Shown one piece after another: positions 60,690-64,000 of a DNA stretch of 64,000 nt. The notes under the pieces were generated by a model, which saw only the letters and a program-made list of their open reading frames with translations, made no database searches and was not told the origin of the DNA. How positions within the stretch are numbered: the stretch's first letter is position 1; each line of letters starts with the position of its first letter. The stretch is taken from positions 48,522,194-48,586,193 of the forward strand of contig CP136069.1 in assembly GCA_032622095.1 (NCBI GenBank). Direction: 5' to 3'. Made by a program: the position numbers and the translations under genes. The stretch comes from Siphonodentalium dalli (lineage: Eukaryota; Mollusca; Scaphopoda; Gadilida; Siphonodentaliidae).

Positions 60690-61719
60690 GCAATTACTGA
60701 ACATTTGTTTCAAACAGTATTTATTAGATGAAAATAAATAACCATTATGTCATATAACAGTATATTTGGACATATTTAACATTAATTTAATTTTAAACCC
60801 GCGTAAAACTTTGTTAAAGGGTGTACACTAAATCCGACCATTTATGGGACCATCGCCTTTTATACTCAACATAATATATGCAACTAATGAATGAATTTGA
60901 GCCATGGGTTCGTGCATAATAGACGCATATGCTCTATGGACGATATAAAATCATTTTCGTTATAATTACCATGTTGCTTGCATCGTTCATATATCACATG
61001 AGTATATTTTGCACTAATCCAAGGCTCAAATTTATTCATGTGTTGCATATGTTATATTGAGTATAAAGGGAGATGGTCCCACAATGGGCGGATTTAGTGT
61101 ACAGTACCCCGTTAATGATGTTGTCTTGAAATACATTAGGTGTTTGGTCCGATGTCCAGTTCTTTGCGACAGGCTAACTGATCTCGAAAGTCATAATCGT
61201 CAACAACGTGTTTCATGTTTGGTGTTACATAACTGCACCGCCATACGTACCGTGTGTGCTAGCTGGTGCCACGAATTCTACTCTGGCTACGACCGTATCT
61301 ATTATAGTCCACCCATTAACACATATGAACTGTATACGTTGGTGTGCAACTGTGCATGCCGTAGCCGACACTCAATGACATGATATTGCTGCATTGTCTT
61401 CGTTGTCCCACTCGAACTCGTTCACATAACTTTTGACATATTTAACAATCATGCACTATTTAAACCCGCATTAAACTAGGTTAGAGCTGTTGTCCTGAAA
61501 TGTTCCAAGTGATAGGTCCGCTGTCTATTTCTTAGCAGCAGGAGTGTGATTTCAAAAGTCATAACTATGTCAACAACGTGCTCTTGTTTGGTATTCCAGA
61601 ACTGTACGGCCGCATGTATCTTGCATGGGAATGCACGTCGTACCAGTACGCTGCGATATGATAGTTCCACCTTGTCTTCTTATTCCACTCGTTGATTGGC
61701 TACTTCAAATAATCAGTCA
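60690..61719 (-). other. 3' UTR of the inverted paralogue, with partial internal duplication and a MITE inside
   Basis: Minus strand: 61719-61475 matches the UTR at 45796-46060 ('tcaatcaacgagtgga', 'cacgttgttgaca', 'aatgcgggttta'). 61430-61105 is a second, more diverged copy of the same UTR. After the element at 60826-61099 the end resumes with AATAAA (minus, 60725-60720) and 'tttgaaacaaatgttcagtaa'. Confidence 0.75.
60826..61099. mobile_element. CACTAAATCC-ended TIR element, copy 2 (274 bp)
   Basis: Ends CACTAAATCCG and inverse, with TA on both sides (60824-60825 and 61100-61101). The interior is shared with 58924-59244. It sits inside the 3' UTR copy of the glycine-rich paralogue. Confidence 0.85.
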
Positions 61720-61808
61720 CTAGTGCATCCAATGCCCGAATGGTCCTGAACCGAATCCGGGACCGAAACCTGGACCGAACCGGCCACCAAACATTCTAAA
61801 ACGCCATG
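61720..61808 (-). CDS. Terminal exon of a second glycine-rich protein gene (paralogue or pseudogene)
   Basis: On the minus strand an acceptor CCACAG is followed in phase 1 by an exon reading 'WRFRMFGGRFGPGFGPGFGS' and ending 'GPFGHWMH' and TAG. It aligns with the last exon at 45653-45795: same acceptor phase, same start pattern (x-F/W-R), RFGGRFG core, glycine/phenylalanine repeats and a tryptophan near the end. It has fewer GGPGF repeats (29 codons against 47) and is less basic. No matching upstream exons are visible between 61811 and 64000, so they lie beyond the window, are too diverged, or are lost. If expressed, it would be the tail of a secreted glycine-rich protein. The frame is intact, so I call it coding with moderate confidence. 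Confidence 0.65.
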
Positions 61809-61810
61809 CT

Positions 61811-62906
61811 GTGGATGGAAAACGACATATTACATAATACTATCTTCACTATGTCCCCCAAATGAACAAGAAGAAATAATACATAAAAACAACAAAACAA
61901 ACAAACATACATATACAACAGCACAGTCGACTATATGCAAAAGGACATGCATGGATTGCATGTTTGTTTTGTTTTTTTTTTGTAATTGAAACCACATTCT
62001 TGGCGCGTTCGTGAACGGTGGGTTACATGTATCATGGTTCATGTGCCTAGGCATTCGACGGATCGGACACTGTGACATCATGTTCGATACGATTGGTTGA
62101 GACTACATGCACGTGAATTATCCTGAGTACGCGTCGTTGCTACATTCTTGTCCATTGCAAGAGTTTTATGACGGGAGCTGCGCTGGTGCAGCATTAACGA
62201 TCATGTGCCAGTGCTTTATCTTATATATGCGAGTCTTCCATATGCATAAAGGGTCTTACGCCCTTCATTGTGCATTGTGTGAAGAAATATAGCAACTGTG
62301 CTAATGATATTTGGATGTTATAAGATCCGAACTAGGACTCATTATGTTGTCCAAATAGTTATATTATAATGTATTCAAAATTAGATTGATGTGAGCAATC
62401 GATTTCAAACAGCTGTGAATGATTTAAGAGGCAATTGTCAAAAATAATACATTTCCCTAATTTGGGTCGCCATTTTGCCGGCCATCAGTGTTCAAGGTGG
62501 CCAGTTGTGTTCCCATCAAAGGGAAGCCTGATGTAATGGTATACAACACTTTGGAGGGATATTCAATGTTTTATTTGATATTCACTGACACCGTTGATCA
62601 AACTAACTCAGTCGCGACCCCCATATGTTTTTATGCCTGAGATACCTTGTTGCAGCATATTGTCTATTTTCGTTTTAATCGTTTGGACATATTGCGCCAG
62701 TTCTAATGTTGGATGAAAGACCGCGCACGTAGAGACCGCCGACCCCGGTAAGCAACTGACATACTTGACCAGCTACACGAATCAGATTATACCCTCCCTT
62801 TGTGTGGAACACGACTTAGCACTCATCGGAATTAGAACCTAATTCACCATCGTTGGACGGCCTACATATACCGCCGTAATGTGGGAATGTGATTTGGGGG
62901 GCTAAC
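61811..62906. other. Intergenic with a repeat fragment
   Basis: 62172-62245 is a fragment of the TTAA-flanked palindromic family T3 ('gggagctgcgctgg', 'gtgccagtgctt', 'atatatgcgagtc'). No upstream exon of the glycine-rich paralogue was found here. Confidence 0.5.
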
Positions 62907-62949
62907 CCCGGGATGGTCGAATAGACCGAGAGGTCTATTCCGTCACCCC
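62907..62949. other. Conserved hairpin motif, copy 2
   Basis: CCCGGGATGGTC is followed by a perfect 9-bp stem GAATAGACC-GAGA-GGTCTATTC with a GNRA-type loop, then CACCCC. The relative at 2788-2830 covaries in the stem. It lies about 60 bp downstream of the stop of the 63-kb ORF, just past its possible AATAAA, so it may be part of the same element. Confidence 0.55.
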
Positions 62950-63004
62950 TCATTTTTTGAGCTTTATTATTTAAACATAAAAAAAGAAAGAAAAAAAAGA
63001 GCAT

Positions 63005-63706
63005 TTATATAACATCAAAATTATCTCTTATTGTGTTTCTTTTTTTTTGGTGGCTTTTCTTCTGAGGATGGAGTAGTTGTTGATTTGCTGTTGGCGTCGG
63101 CTCTCCGATGCGCTCTGGTAATCTCTTCTTTAGCTTCGGCGAATTGTTTTGCCGCAGCAGTGCTCTCTCTTTGGCTTTTTCCTCCTCAGAAGTCAGAGTG
63201 GAGATGGCGCTGTTGTTGTTGTTGGTACTGCTGGTCTCATTGGTCTCGGTGGAGGTAGAAGACTCCGGGCAGTTGAACTCCGGAGCTGGCTGGATCTCGT
63301 CAGTCAGCACTCCAGCGGGGGAGGGGTGGTCTGTGCGTCTCTCAGACCTCTCCCGAGCTGGGCTACCGGTAGCATCTTCGGTGGTGCACAGGCGACCAAC
63401 AGTCTTCGCGGCCGAGTGGGAGGGGGCAGCCGGCCGATCAACGGCTACCCTCTTCTGTCTCCACTCAGCCATCCGAGCTGCGTCCCTGCGTCGACGTGAA
63501 GGGGTCTTCTTCCTCCTCGTCCCTGCTCCGGTGGATACATTCCTGCCGACGGTCTTGAGCTCCTGGTGGTGTCCAGCTGCTGAAGTCCTGTACTCCACGG
63601 ATAGAGTTACGAAGCCCCCCTTAGCCTGGTGAAGATTCCAGCTAAGGGTATCCACTACGCATAGTCTACCCAAGGCCGCTAACAAAGAGCAGGGGATTAA
63701 TTCCAT
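63005..63706 (-). CDS. Hypothetical 233-aa hydrophilic protein, probably repeat-associated
   Basis: A single open frame from ATG (63704-63706) to TAA (63005-63007), with GC content well above its flanks. The N-terminal 55 residues are folded-looking ('LGRLCVVDTLSWNLHQAKGG'). Then come a basic block ('GTRRKKTPSRRRRDAARMAE', about residues 82-101), a Ser/Thr/Asn-rich acidic middle and a Lys-rich tail ('PQKKSHQKKR'). A possible AATAAA lies on the minus strand at 62968-62963. There is no transmembrane segment or signal peptide. The 'SRRRRDAARM-E' type block reminds me of multicopy hypothetical proteins in molluscan genomes that look transposon-linked; this is recollection, not a search. It could be an ORF1-like protein of a retroelement or an intronless host gene. 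Confidence 0.6.
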   Translation of the reverse strand: MELIPCSLLAALGRLCVVDTLSWNLHQAKGGFVTLSVEYRTSAAGHHQELKTVGRNVSTGAGTRRKKTPSRRRRDAARMAEWRQKRVAVDRPAAPSHSAAKTVGRLCTTEDATGSPARERSERRTDHPSPAGVLTDEIQPAPEFNCPESSTSTETNETSSTNNNNSAISTLTSEEEKAKERALLRQNNSPKLKKRLPERIGEPTPTANQQLLHPQKKSHQKKRNTIRDNFDVI

Positions 63707-64000
63707 AATCCCCTACCAAGTCAGTAAACAACTCACAGCACACCTGTCGCTCGGGCGGTTGTCCCCAAAGGGAAGACCACACGAATCACAAGCGACAGAC
63801 CGATCAATTGGAACAGCGACAGGACATATTATAAATAACACATCCTGCCCGCTCAACAAATGATCGGGGAATGATGACCGCCGTAATGCGCCCTGTCGCC
63901 TATATATATATAGATCACCTCCCCTGATTCAGGAGCGTGGTATTAATGTAATTAGGAGTTCGAACACGGTGTATGAATTTTAGCATGCAATAGTTTTCTA
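63707..64000 (-). other. Upstream region of the 63-kb ORF
   Basis: Still relatively GC-rich near the ORF (63730-63900). Inverted 'cctgtcgct' and 'agcgacagg' motifs at about 63742 and 63815 suggest local hairpins. No exon called; window ends. Confidence 0.35.

Noticed and set aside
1-64000. tRNA, rRNA, CRISPR array or prokaryotic operon
   Set aside because: No cloverleaf with a GGTTCGANTCC box, no rRNA stretches, no regular spacer arrays and no ribosome-binding-site/ORF clusters were seen on either strand.

Overview
This looks like nuclear DNA from a marine invertebrate, most likely a mollusc or a close lophotrochozoan. It is AT-rich, almost free of long ORFs and saturated with small repeats. 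Several repeats have the layout of the molluscan 'pearl'/Helentron-associated elements (roughly 120-bp core tandem repeats, a CAGA/CAAA tetranucleotide run, then an AT-rich tail). The only convincing genes are split or short. There are no prokaryotic genes, rRNA, tRNA or CRISPR arrays that I can recognise.

Layout. 1-7 kb: a TA-flanked palindromic element, a TTAA-flanked element, a 68-bp satellite and a GC-rich pearl-like array with an exact 525-bp tandem duplication. 7.5-24 kb: direct duplications, a decayed LINE reverse-transcriptase fragment (12.2 kb), a long-TIR element split by an 8-bp-TSD hAT-like element (13.5-15.2 kb), minisatellites, pearl-like arrays and TTAA-flanked palindromic elements. 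24-35 kb: mostly unique intergenic DNA, with one old long-TIR element, a 30-bp-class minisatellite and another TTAA element. 35-52 kb: two copies of a large TIR element ending in GGTCCGAATCGGC, with 3-bp target duplications, and between them the one recognisable host gene (42.0-46.1 kb). 51-57 kb: a 740-bp segmental duplication and another pearl-like array. 58.9-64 kb: small TIR elements, an inverted partial paralogue of the 42-kb gene, and a 233-aa intronless ORF on the minus strand.

The host gene encodes a small secreted, cationic glycine/proline/phenylalanine-rich protein (end of a signal peptide, two cysteines, an RFG-rich block, GGPGF repeats). Its last exon and 3' UTR have a diverged inverted copy 16 kb away (61.7 kb), so this is probably part of a small gene family, such as shell-matrix or defence peptides. 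That role is inference. The introns of the 42-kb gene carry a pearl-like array and a dead LINE fragment. The other recurring theme is a near-perfect palindrome of about 70 bp found inside several TE families that otherwise have different ends.
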